Positions 1 to 5,476 of a stretch of 5,478 nucleotides of DNA are shown one piece after another. Positions within the stretch are counted from its first letter, which is position 1. Each line of letters begins with the position of its first letter. Where the stretch lies: contig JAPPBK010000467.1 of the NCBI GenBank assembly GCA_026705105.1, forward strand, positions 1 through 5,478, read 5' to 3'. The notes under the pieces were generated by a model. The model had not been told where the DNA came from and searched no databases. It was given only the letters and a program-made list of their open reading frames with translations. A program made the translations under genes and the position numbers. The DNA is from Chloroflexota bacterium. Lineage in GTDB: Bacteria > Chloroflexota > Dehalococcoidia > Bin125.

Positions 1-1
1 C

Positions 2-64
2 GGGCCAGGTGATCGTTGCGTTCGGGAACCCAGGGTCCTCAGCACTGAAGGTCGGCGCGGCGTT
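2..64 (-). other. Start of a further module (cadherin- or PKD-like opening)
   Basis: Residues 1805-1825 read N-A-A-P-T-F-S-A-E-D-P and continue to the window edge. An N-x-A-P-x-F opening after a Thr-Gly linker is common at the start of cadherin-like and related bacterial surface repeats. Too little is present to name the family. Confidence 0.4.
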
Positions 65-3000
65 GCCCGTCGATGCGGTCCGGCCCGAGCCCGACGGCGA
101 CCAGTCGCTGTCGCCGCTGGAGTTACCGGCCCGGACCTGAACCTCGTAGAGCGTCCCCGCCGTGAGGCTGCCGATCGCTGCGCTGTCGCCGGTCTGATCC
201 TGCGGTCCGTTGGTCCAGGACCCGGTCGTGCCCGCGCGGTAGCGGAGGTCGTAGTTGGTTGCGCCGAGGACCTCACCCCAGTGCACGTCGAGGCTGGTGG
301 TGGAGCCGGAGGTCACGGCCACGGCGGGAGCGGCCGGCGTCACGAGATCCACGATGGTGCCCACCGTGATCGTGACCTCGTCCGAAGCGGTCGCCGTGCC
401 GTCGCCGACGGTGAGTTCGAACGTGAGCTCACTCGCGGTGCTCGGCGCAGTGAAGGTGGGGCTCTGCGCGGTCTCGCTGCTCAGCGTCACCTGGGTGCCC
501 GATGTCTGGCACCAGAAGTATTCGAGTGAATCGCCGTCGGAGTCGCTGCTGCCGGAAGCGTCCAGCCTGACCGTGGCGCTGGGGTCGACCTGCTGGTCGC
601 CGCCGGCGTTTGCGATTGGGGCGTTGTTGTTGTCCCTGTCTTCCCCCCTCACCGTGATGGTGACCGTGCTGGGCGCCTCGGGGTCGCTGTCGTCCGCGCC
701 GTCGTTGACGACGAGCGAAAACTCGAGCCTGACCCCTCGGATCGAGGGGGCGGTAAAGGTGGGGCGCTCCGCGGTCGGGTCGCTCAGGTCCACGCACGTG
801 CCCGAGGTCTGACTCCAGGCGTAGGTGAGGTCGGCCCCCTCGGGATCGAGGCTGCCGGAACCGTCCAGCGTGACCGTGGCGCCGGGGGCGACCGTCTGGT
901 CGTCGCCGGGATCGGCGGTCGGAATGTAGTTGGTTGCCTGGCCCGCCGGGGTGGCGGATTTCGGTTGCGTGTACGGGCCGGCGCCGTCGCTGTTCTTCGC
1001 GGCCACCTGTACCTGGTAGACGAGGTTGTTTGCGAGCGTGATCGTGGCCGTCCTGGCGTCCGTTCCGGTGTTGGGAATGACCTTGGGCTCGACCGGTTGT
1101 TGATCGAGCTGGCAGTTCGGTTGTTCGGCCGGACACGGCACGTACTGAGAGAGCTGGTGCCAGGAGCCGGACGAGCCCAGGCGGAAGCGCACGTAGTAGC
1201 CGTCGAGCGCGGGAGTGCCGGTCTTGGTGGGCGCATCCCAGGTGGCCGTGATCTGGCCGTCGCCGGCGGTCAGCGTGAGGTTCAGAGGGACACCGGGCAG
1301 GGCGTTGGGCGTGGCCGTGCGGGTGACGTATGGGCCTTTGCCGCCCGCGTTAACCGCCGCGACGCGCACCTCGTAGGCCTGGTTGTTGGTGAGGCTAAAG
1401 ATGGTTGCGCTCGTGCCGGTCGCGCTGGCGGTCGTCCAGCTTTCGGACGTCCCGCTGCGGCGGTGCTCGATCGTGTAGCTGGTGAGCGCTGGCGAGCCGG
1501 AGTCGGTGGGCGCCGACCAGGCGACGACGATCTGTGCATTGCCCGCGGTCAGGGCCAGATCTCGGACCTTGCCGGGCGGTCGCGCCGGCTCGCCGGCCTT
1601 CTTCTTCGCGCCCTTGAAGAGGCCGTTGCCGTAGCTGTTGTACGCGCTCACCTGGACCTGGTACTCCGTTCCGTCGGCCAGGCCGGTGATGGTCGCGGAC
1701 CGTGGCCCGCCGCTGAAGGTGCCCGGCAACCAGGCGGAGGTTCCGGCCACGCGGTAGCGGATGACGTAGCCGGTCGGCGCGAGCGCGGGATCGTCGTCGG
1801 GCGGGTCCCAGGTGACCGTGATCTGTCCGGCGCCCGGGGTCAAGCGCAAGGAACGGACCCTGCCGGGCTCGCGCTGGACGCCGAACTCCTGCCAACTGGC
1901 CGTGCCGTTGCCGTCGAAATCGATCTGCAGGGCCGGGTAGTCCGTGCTTTCGCGGAAGTCCCACGGATCGTCATTGCCCGTCTCGCCGTCGATATCCACG
2001 TTCCAGCTGGCGTAGATGCCGCTGTAGCCGGTGGGCGACTGCAACTCTTCGGTTGTCTTGGCCGTGCCTCTGCGGGACCCGGTCAGGCCGGAGGTATCGG
2101 TGTCCCAGTAGCTGTCGCTGACGGTTGGGTTGTCGCCAGCTTCAATCTCAGCAACCAGCCCGCCAAGCGTTCCGCCGCTGTCAGGCAACACCCGGGCGGT
2201 AGCGAAGCTGGCGGTGACCGTGGCGCTGTCGCGCAGGTCAGCGATGAGGCCGGCGCGAGCCGCCGTACAGCCGCTCGTACAGGTCACGCTGCCCATGGCG
2301 TAGCTGGCCGTCACGGCTGCGCCGCTGGCGCCCCGGTAGATCCCGACCAGGCCGCCGACGTCCCGGGTGCCCGTCACCGAGGCGAGGCTGTAGCTGGCGA
2401 TGATGTCGAGGGTGGATGTGGGCGAGACCGACCCGACGAGGCCGCCGACATTGTTGGTACCGGTGACGCTGCCGGTCACATAGACGCCGAAGATTTCGCC
2501 GGCGACCCCTTGACCCGCAATCGCGCCGGTCTCGTTGCCGGCCGCCGTGATGTCAACGTTCTCCAGCCCCAGGCGGCGCACGACGCTGCTGGTGCCGAGC
2601 ACGCCGAACAGGCCGGAGAAATGGCTGCTGGCGTCGGTGCGGTTGATGAAGAGGTTGGAGATGACGTGGCCGTTGCCCTCGAGCAGGCCGCTGAACGGGC
2701 TGGCCTCGGTGCCGATCGGATCCCAGCCCGTGCCCGTGGCCCAGGTGGAATCGGCGAAGTCGAGATCCGCCACCAGCTCGTAGCCCAAGCAGATCGGTTG
2801 AGGATCGGTGCTGGCGTTGTTGTCGTGGTCGACCGCCTTGCAGCCCATTCCGGCGGCTCGGTTGGGGAAGGCGACGTTGTAGGGCGCGACATCGGTGCCG
2901 GTGGGCTTGCCGCGGCCGTTCAGATCTCTGCGGATGGCGTCGAGTTGGGCGAGGGTCGACACGTCGATGAGCTGGTCGTCGTCGGTGTCGTAGTCGACGC

Positions 3001-5476
3001 GCGTGCTGTTGTTCGTCACCGACTTGTTGAACCGCGCCACCTCCGAGCCGTTGGCGCCCTTAAGCCTGGATGTGTGGCCGTGACTGTCGTCTTCCCGCGG
3101 CTTGTATTGGACCTTGACCGCTGCGCCCACGGGTATGGCTCTGTTGAATCTGAGCGTGACCTTGGTGTCGTCGGCGTCGTCGAACGAGACCCCATCCGCG
3201 ACAAGGCCGGTGGTCCCGACATACAGCGCGGCGAACTTCTGCCTGGACGGCACGTTCCCGGTGTCGAGCGGTGCGTCGAAGAAGAGATCGATGGTGCGGC
3301 CGTCGGTGGCGACCGCGCCGCGGACGAAGACGGGAGGCGCCGATTTGTTGATGACCGACAGGTCGGTGAAGTTGGCCGCCGGGTTGGCGGGCGAGGCTTC
3401 GTCCTGGAGCTTGGTTCCGCTGTCCGGCGCGGCGTACGAGACGGTGACGGTCTCGTCACCGGTCAGAGCGGCGGCCAGGGTGAGCGTGACCACGCCGTAG
3501 GTCACGTCATCGGCTTCGTCAACGTCGTCCGACGGGCTGCCGTCGGCCTCGACGGTCTCGTTGGCGACGGCGACCGGATCGGTATCGGCCAGGTTGACCT
3601 CGGCTGCCGAATGATCGGTGGCGTCGCCGTCGGGATCGACCTCGACGGTGAAGGTCGAGGCGGCGGGCACGGCGTCGGCGTCAAGCGCAGTGTGGAAGGT
3701 GATCCTCAGCTCCGCGCCGCTGACCGAGGCGCTGATCGCCGCGGGTCCGCTCGGCGGCGCCGGCGGCGCCGTTGGCATCGGCGGGATCGGCTGAGTGGGA
3801 ACGGGCGCCGCATCGTCGGACACGATCGTGACGTCGGCGCGGTTGGCGACCGAGTTGGCCACGGTCAGGCCGCTGGAGCCGGCCTGCACGCGGAAGCGGA
3901 AGACTTCGTCCAGTTCGTAGTCGCCGTCGTCGGCGATCTCCACGGAGAGGGTCGCGGAGCTGAAGCCCTGGCTGACCGAGATCGTGGCGGTCGAGCCCCT
4001 GAAGACCGTAGGGGTGACGAAGTCATGCTCGTGGATGCCCTCGTGGTTCAGGTTCAGGGCCAGTATCTGCGCGTCGGTGAGGGTGGTATCAGCGGCGGGA
4101 TCGTCGTCGGTGTAGACATTGTGGCCGCTGCCGTCGGCGATCCCTCGGATGATGAACTGCAGCGTGAGATCGCTCGCGGCCGGGGCGTCGAGGTTGATCG
4201 TGAAGGTGACGGTGCGCGCGGCCGGGGTAGCGCCGCTCTCGTTGACGCTGGACTTGTCCGCCGTGACGGAGATCACCTTGGTCGCGGTCGCCGCCGCCTG
4301 GTCGGTGAGGCCGGTGATCTGCTCGGAGGCGGCGCTGACCAGGGAGCTGCCCGCCCCGGTGCCGGCGAGGTTGCCGATCTCGTCAATCGCGTAGAAGCAG
4401 ACGTACTTGTTGTTGTTTGCCGACCCGACCACTCGAGCGTTGGCGCCGGCGGTGAGGCTGTCGAAGTCGCTGGCCCCTTTGGCGTCACAGGTGGCGTCGT
4501 CGTCGATCCGCCAGCCGATCCGGTCGTTCGCCCCGGTCGTCGACCTCGCGCTGAAGTCGCGCGCGGTCGCAGGGGCGCTCTGATCGGGGTTGGTCACCGT
4601 GAGCGCCGGCGGGGTGATGTCGACATTGAAGGTCACCGGCTTGGAGACAGCGGTGGTGGTTCCGTCGCTCACGCGGAGGCAGAGCCAGGTCTTGCCGTCC
4701 TCCCAGGTCACATCTCCATGTTCAAGCCCGGAGCCGGTGTCGGCGGTGGTGTCGATGTCGTATTCAGTGCTGGACGCGTCCGGACAGCTCCCGCCCGGAT
4801 TCGCGGTGAGATGGGCATACTTGACGCTGTTGATATCCGCCGTGAAGTTCACGGTGACGTGCTCGACGAGCGTTGCCGTGGCGTCAGCCGCCTCGGACGC
4901 GCTCAGCCAGCCGTCCGCCAATGTGTGATTGAACAGGATCGCTGCGGTCGCCGCGTTCGCAACCGCGAACGGCAGCTGCAACGGAGCCGTGTCATCCCTG
5001 CCCCACAGGCTCGAGCCGACCGCGTTGACGGCGCGAATGTCGATTTCATACAGGACGCCGGGAGTGAGGGTGATGGTGTCGGTGTACGGCCCGCTGCCGT
5101 CGTCGGTGACGGCATAGGTCTTGATCGTCGTCTGGTTGGCGCGGTCGTCGAAAGGCGCGTTGGTCGGGATTGCGCGGATCTCGTAGCGAATGATGGGCGA
5201 GCCGCCGTTGTCCCCAGGCGTCCAGTTCAGCGTCACGCCGTTCACGGCCGCGGCGCTGCTGCTGACTGTGGGTTCGACCGGGTAGTTGCCCGCACTCACG
5301 CTGAAGCTCGCCACGGCGACGGGCGTCGTGGCGGCGCTCTGGAGCTTGCTCCCGGAGCCCGGCGCGGTGTATCTGACATCGGCGGCGATGCCGGCGTACT
5401 CCGCCAGACTCAAGGGTTGCCCAACCGACTCGCCCAGCTGGAGGGTGACGGTGCTGCCGCTCACCACGACGGGTTC
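2..5476 (-). CDS. Giant multidomain secreted/surface protein, internal fragment (SwmB, Fn3, Ig-like, Calx-beta, GLUG, PKD modules)
   Basis: Reading the minus strand from base 5476 gives 1825 codons without a stop, so both ends of the gene lie outside the window. The product is rich in Thr, Ser, Ala, Gly and Asp, poor in Lys and Cys, and built from about a dozen beta-rich extracellular modules joined by short linkers. Recognisable hallmarks are the Fn3 pattern (Trp in the second strand, then Tyr-x-Val/Ile-x-Val-x-Ala near the end), SwmB pattern (VTVSYxAP then a Val-x-Asn-like end), GLUG turns (VGGLVG) and PKD-like WxQTSG. I see no catalytic domain, transmembrane helix or sorting signal in this part. 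Families of this make-up are typically exported adhesins or matrix proteins; a role in attachment or surface structure is inference. The frame is intact across every domain boundary, which argues against pseudogene decay. The GC-rich, G/C-ending codon use is uniform along the window. Confidence 0.95.
68..340 (-). other. Fibronectin type III domain 5
   Basis: Residues 1713-1803 begin TPAAPAVAVTSGSTTSLDVHW and end LTAGTLYEVQVRAGNSSGDSDWSPSG. Trp1733 and Tyr1742 with Tyr1746 (NYDLRYRAG), the Ser-Trp pair of TGSWTN, and Tyr1777 in LYEVQVRAGN are the core residues. It belongs to a different Fn3 subgroup from domains 2-4, with an L-x-V-x-W second strand and a short G-A-T-N-Y-D stretch in place of the long proline-containing B-C loop. 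It is separated from them by the PKD pair. Confidence 0.92.
356..631 (-). other. PKD-like domain 2 (WxQTSG type)
   Basis: Residues 1616-1707 repeat the pattern of the preceding domain: NAPIANAGGDQQV (1618-1630), VRLDASGSSDSDGDSLEYFW (1636-1655), CQTSGTQVTL (1656-1665), SPTFTAPST (1672-1680), LTFELTVGDG (1684-1693) and VTITVG (1701-1706). It fits the family better than domain 1 because it has the standard Asn-Ala-Gly-x-Asp-Gln opening. Cys1656 directly follows the conserved Trp. An acidic and Asn-rich linker, GEDRDNNN (1611-1618), joins the two. Confidence 0.9.
644..931 (-). other. PKD-like domain 1 (WxQTSG type)
   Basis: Residues 1516-1611 contain PTADPGDDQTVAPGATVTLDGSGSLDPEGADLTYAW in separate family elements: DPGDDQTV (1522-1529), VTLDGSGSLDPEG (1535-1547), TYAWSQTSG (1551-1559), PTFTAPSI (1572-1579) and LEFSLVVNDG (1584-1593). 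This is the PKD/REJ-like Ig fold common in bacterial surface proteins, where the D-x-S-x-D-x-(D/E)-G loop is conserved. Cys1561 follows the WSQTSGT turn. The domain acts most likely as an extracellular spacer. Confidence 0.88.
941..1297 (-). other. Fibronectin type III domain 4 with cysteine loop
   Basis: Residues 1394-1512 begin LPGVPLNLTLTAGDGQITATW and end LANNLVYQVQVAAKNSDGAGPY. Trp1413, Tyr1427 and Tyr1428 in LDGYYVRFRLG, and Tyr1487 in VYQVQVAAKN form the Fn3 core. The copy is about 119 residues rather than 93 because residues 1441-1474 hold an inserted loop with Cys1448 and Cys1455 (CPAEQPNC). The loop is probably closed by a disulfide and projects from one edge of the sandwich, where Fn3 domains often carry binding loops. 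Both neighbours in the tandem lack it. Confidence 0.92.
1304..1582 (-). other. Fibronectin type III domain 3
   Basis: Residues 1299-1391 begin ARPPGKVRDLALTAGNAQIVVAW and end LTNNQAYEVRVAAVNAGGKGPY. Trp1320, Tyr1334 in LTSYTIEHRR, and Tyr1368 in AYEVRVAAVN are the core residues. It has the normal length of about 93 residues and is a clear sister of the domains on either side. The sequence PALTSY corresponds to PALDGY in the next copy and PALAPTGY is the matching DPALAPTGY stretch in the previous one, so the three arose by duplication. Confidence 0.95.
1589..1870 (-). other. Fibronectin type III domain 2
   Basis: Residues 1203-1296 open with EPGRVRSLRLTPGAGQITVTWDPP and close with ITGLADGTEYQVQVSAYNSYGNG. 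Trp1223 (TVTWDPP), Tyr1237 and Tyr1241 (GYVIRYRVAG) and Tyr1272 (TEYQVQVSAYN) are the Fn3 core. The first strand P-x-x-V-x-x-L-x-L-T-P-G-x-G-Q-I-T-V-T-W is the form seen in many bacterial secreted Fn3 tandem arrays. It is the first of three adjacent copies and is followed by a linker with Lys1291, 1292 and 1293 in a row, unusual for this acidic protein. Confidence 0.93.
1877..2116 (-). other. GLUG-region C-terminal closing segment with EF-hand-like loop
   Basis: Residues 1121-1200 begin with DSYWDTDTSGL, followed by GTAKTTEELQSPTGYSGIYASWNV, an acidic DIDGETGNDDPWDF and the final YPALQIDFDGNGTASWQEFGV. The SYWD-x-x-TSGL and T-x-x-ELQ-x-PT-x-Y-x-GIY-x-x-W sequences are the standard closing part of GLUG solenoids, and the WDF...YPAL segment caps the coil. 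Residues 1186-1197 fit the 12-residue EF-hand pattern: Asp1186, Asp1188, Asn1190, Gly1191 and Glu1197. The segment joins the solenoid to the first Fn3 domain of the next block and may stiffen that junction when calcium is bound. Confidence 0.8.
1886..1921 (-). other. EF-hand-like calcium-binding loop
   Basis: Residues 1186-1197 read D-F-D-G-N-G-T-A-S-W-Q-E. Positions 1, 3, 5, 6 and 12 are Asp, Asp, Asn, Gly and Glu, the usual calcium ligands and turn glycine of an EF-hand loop. Only one loop is present, as in dockerin-like or linker EF-hands rather than a paired EF-hand domain. Position 8 is Ala, where a hydrophobic beta-branched residue is more common, so the affinity may be modest. Confidence 0.7.
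2102..2698 (-). repeat. GLUG-type beta-solenoid, about seven turns
   Basis: Residues 927-1125 carry a ladder of Gly-Leu-like turns. The Gly preceding the hydrophobic pair is at residues 930 (PFSGLLEG), 955 (HFSGLFGV), 984 (ETGAIAGQ), 1012 (VGGLVGS), 1042 (VGGLVGI), 1076 (RAGLIAD) and 1106 (LGGLVAE), so the spacing is 25-34 residues. Between them runs a second ladder, Tyr/Phe at 999, 1029, 1059, 1091 and 1123, mostly inside an A-S-Y-x-x-x-x-V strand. Two interleaved periods of about 30 residues indicate stacked beta-strand coils. The two central units match the GLUG consensus exactly, the others are diverged. GLUG regions occur in bacterial surface adhesins and some IgA1-type proteases; here no protease domain is in view. 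Two cysteines in one turn (1066 and 1070) are four residues apart. Confidence 0.85.
2699..3001 (-). other. GLUG-region N-terminal header
   Basis: Residues 826-926 start with the acidic VDYDTDDDQLIDVSTLAQLDAIRRDLNG (Asp828, 830, 832, 833, 834, 838), then a cysteine-bounded loop (Cys879 to Cys896), then LGYELVADLDFADSTW and GWDPIGTEASP. The order D-x-D-x-D-x-x-LI-x-V-S-x-LAQLDAIR, then C-x-GYEL-x-x-DLDF, then GW-x-PIG is a recurring header in front of GLUG solenoids in bacterial surface proteins. It probably caps the N-terminal end of the solenoid. Asp-rich spacing at the start suggests calcium binding. Two cysteines 17 residues apart likely close the loop. Confidence 0.8.
3005..3340 (-). other. 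SwmB-type repeat
   Basis: Residues 713-824 begin with APPVFVRGAVATDGRTIDLFFDAPLD, a classic opening (new domain, substituted TxLxLxFDxxLD strand), continue through FAALYVGTTGLVADGVSFDD and TKVTLRFNRAIPVGAAVKVQY, and end with VARFNKSVTNNST. The closing Val-Thr-Asn-Asn-Ser is the usual end of this repeat family. The length, about 112 residues, is normal. The loop after KVQYKPREDD (790-797) is more basic and histidine-containing than in its neighbour and lacks the usual LQD sequence. Confidence 0.8.
3347..3736 (-). other. SwmB-type repeat with acidic insertion
   Basis: Residues 581-710 follow the SwmB-repeat order: SGAELRITFHTALD (586-599), ASTFTVEVD (606-614), VVTLTLAAALTGDETVTVSY (662-681), APDSGTKLQDE, then ANFTDLSVINKS. 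In the usual repeat the middle strand is followed at once by the next strand. Here residues 612-657 form an insertion with 17 Asp or Glu in 46 residues and no Lys or Arg, so the domain is roughly 130 residues rather than about 100. The acidic insert could bind calcium or simply be a flexible loop. It is followed directly by another repeat of the same family. Confidence 0.75.
3737..3811 (-). other. Proline-rich interdomain linker
   Basis: Residues 556-580 (A-A-P-V-P-T-Q-P-I-P-P-M-P and onward) contain 11 prolines in 25 residues and no predicted secondary structure. The segment separates the Calx-beta-like domain from the two SwmB-type repeats and is likely a stiff, extended hinge. The DNA contains a short tandem repeat coding for Ala-Pro-Pro twice. 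Confidence 0.85.
3753..3770. repeat. 9-bp tandem duplication, two copies
   Basis: The plus strand reads GGCGGCGCC twice in a row, at 3753-3761 and 3762-3770. On the coding strand this is Ala-Pro-Pro twice inside the proline-rich linker. Because the unit is a multiple of three, copy number changes here would lengthen or shorten the linker without breaking the frame. Confidence 0.9.
3812..4279 (-). other. Calx-beta-like domain with long insertion
   Basis: Residues 400-555 have the Calx-beta pattern: VISVTADKSSVNESG at the front (400-415), a first sandwich strand RTVTFTINLDAP, then ATLSVEIADDGDYELDEVFRFRV (509-530) and the terminal strand ADVTIVSDD (547-555). The DDxxxExDExF signature (residues 517-526) is the family's most recognisable part, and the acidic residues there commonly bind calcium. 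Typical Calx-beta domains are about 90-110 residues. This one is about 155, the excess being mainly residues 445-490, which contain an Asp-rich loop, the likely helix LTDAQILALNLN and a histidine cluster including an HEGIH sequence. The role is presumably a calcium-stabilised spacer. Confidence 0.7.
4349..4612 (-). other. Ig-like beta domain B (family uncertain)
   Basis: Residues 289-376 start at the TPPALTVTNP junction and end with YVCFYAIDEIGNLAGTG. The ending resembles bacterial Ig-like repeats that finish in Val-x-Ala-x-Asp-x-x-Gly-Asn. Cys330 (DDDATCDAKG) and Cys360 (KYVCFYA) are the only cysteines and sit where domain A also carries its pair, so domains A and B look like diverged copies of one cysteine-paired module type. 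The Trp322 in RIGWRIDDD matches a position before the first Cys. The function is probably structural. Confidence 0.55.
4613..4981 (-). other. Ig-like beta domain A (family uncertain)
   Basis: Residues 166-288 begin with an Ala-rich stretch containing LADGWLSASEAADAT (187-201), then the beta strands VEHVTVNFTADI, a loop with Cys231, TWEDGKTWLCLRVSDG with Cys266, and a terminal strand VTFNVDIT. Cys231 and Cys266 are probably a disulfide, since no other cysteine lies in the domain. The ending VDITPPALTV is typical of bacterial Ig-like repeats, where Asp-x-Thr-Pro-Pro marks the next domain's start. I do not recognise the exact family; the assignment as an extracellular Ig-like module rests on the strand pattern and junction only. 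Confidence 0.5.
4982..5281 (-). other. Fibronectin type III domain 1
   Basis: Residues 66-165 show an Fn3 fold pattern: VNGVTLNWTPGDNGGSPIIRYEI (split as VTLNW at 81-85 and IIRYEI at 95-100) followed by LTPGVLYEIDIRAVNAVG (137-154). The second-strand Trp85, the Tyr98 in strand C and the Tyr143 corner with the trailing IDIRAVN strand are the family's core residues. A somewhat long middle loop (residues 103-131) makes this copy about 10 residues longer than usual. Such domains normally act as spacers or protein/glycan-binding units outside the cell. Confidence 0.85.
5294..5476 (-). other. SwmB-type repeat, C-terminal part only
   Basis: Residues 1-61 hold the second half of a SwmB-type repeat. 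The segment has a strand with TVTLQLGESV, then VRYTAPGSGSKLQ (residues 35-46) and a closing ASFSVS. This closely parallels the VTVSYAAPDSGTKLQD segment at residues 677-692. In the family the pattern is a beta-sandwich whose last strands read like VxVxYxxP...LxD...G...AxF. The first half of the repeat lies upstream of the window. The family is named after the huge SwmB cell-surface protein needed for non-flagellar swimming in marine Synechococcus, but similar repeats occur in many large exported proteins, so motility cannot be concluded. Confidence 0.72.

Noticed and set aside
255..812. Plus-strand open frame of 185 codons, and others such as 3102-3500, 4119-4394 and 4590-4928
   Set aside because: They lie antisense to clear PKD, SwmB, Ig-like and Calx-beta coding sequence. 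Long antisense frames are expected where codons end in G or C, and the translations are low-complexity Ser/Val/Ala mixtures with no domain pattern.
429..1136. Minus-strand open frame of 235 codons, with similar ones at 784-1236, 1395-1964 and 2476-2892
   Set aside because: They are out of phase with the main frame and overlap recognisable Fn3, PKD and GLUG sequence. Their Arg/Pro-rich translations are typical of shifted reading of GC-rich DNA.
2963..2995. A second complete EF-hand at the acidic header (Asp828-Asp838)
   Set aside because: The Asp spacing suits calcium binding, but the residue at loop position 12 is Val rather than Glu or Asp, so it is described only as an acidic header.
1877..3001. 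IgA1-type metalloprotease because of the GLUG region
   Set aside because: GLUG motifs occur in some such proteases, but no protease catalytic domain accompanies them here and the HEGIH sequence is far away in a different domain.
2..5476. CRISPR array, phage-type diversity-generating repeat or transposon from the repetitive appearance
   Set aside because: The repetition is at protein level with periods of about 30 or 90-120 residues and diverged DNA. There are no identical direct repeats with spacers, no terminal inverted repeats and no transposase or reverse transcriptase.
2..5476. Internal promoter, terminator or a gene boundary within the window
   Set aside because: The main frame is open from edge to edge, and no intergenic gap, stop codon or credible hairpin followed by a T-run was seen.
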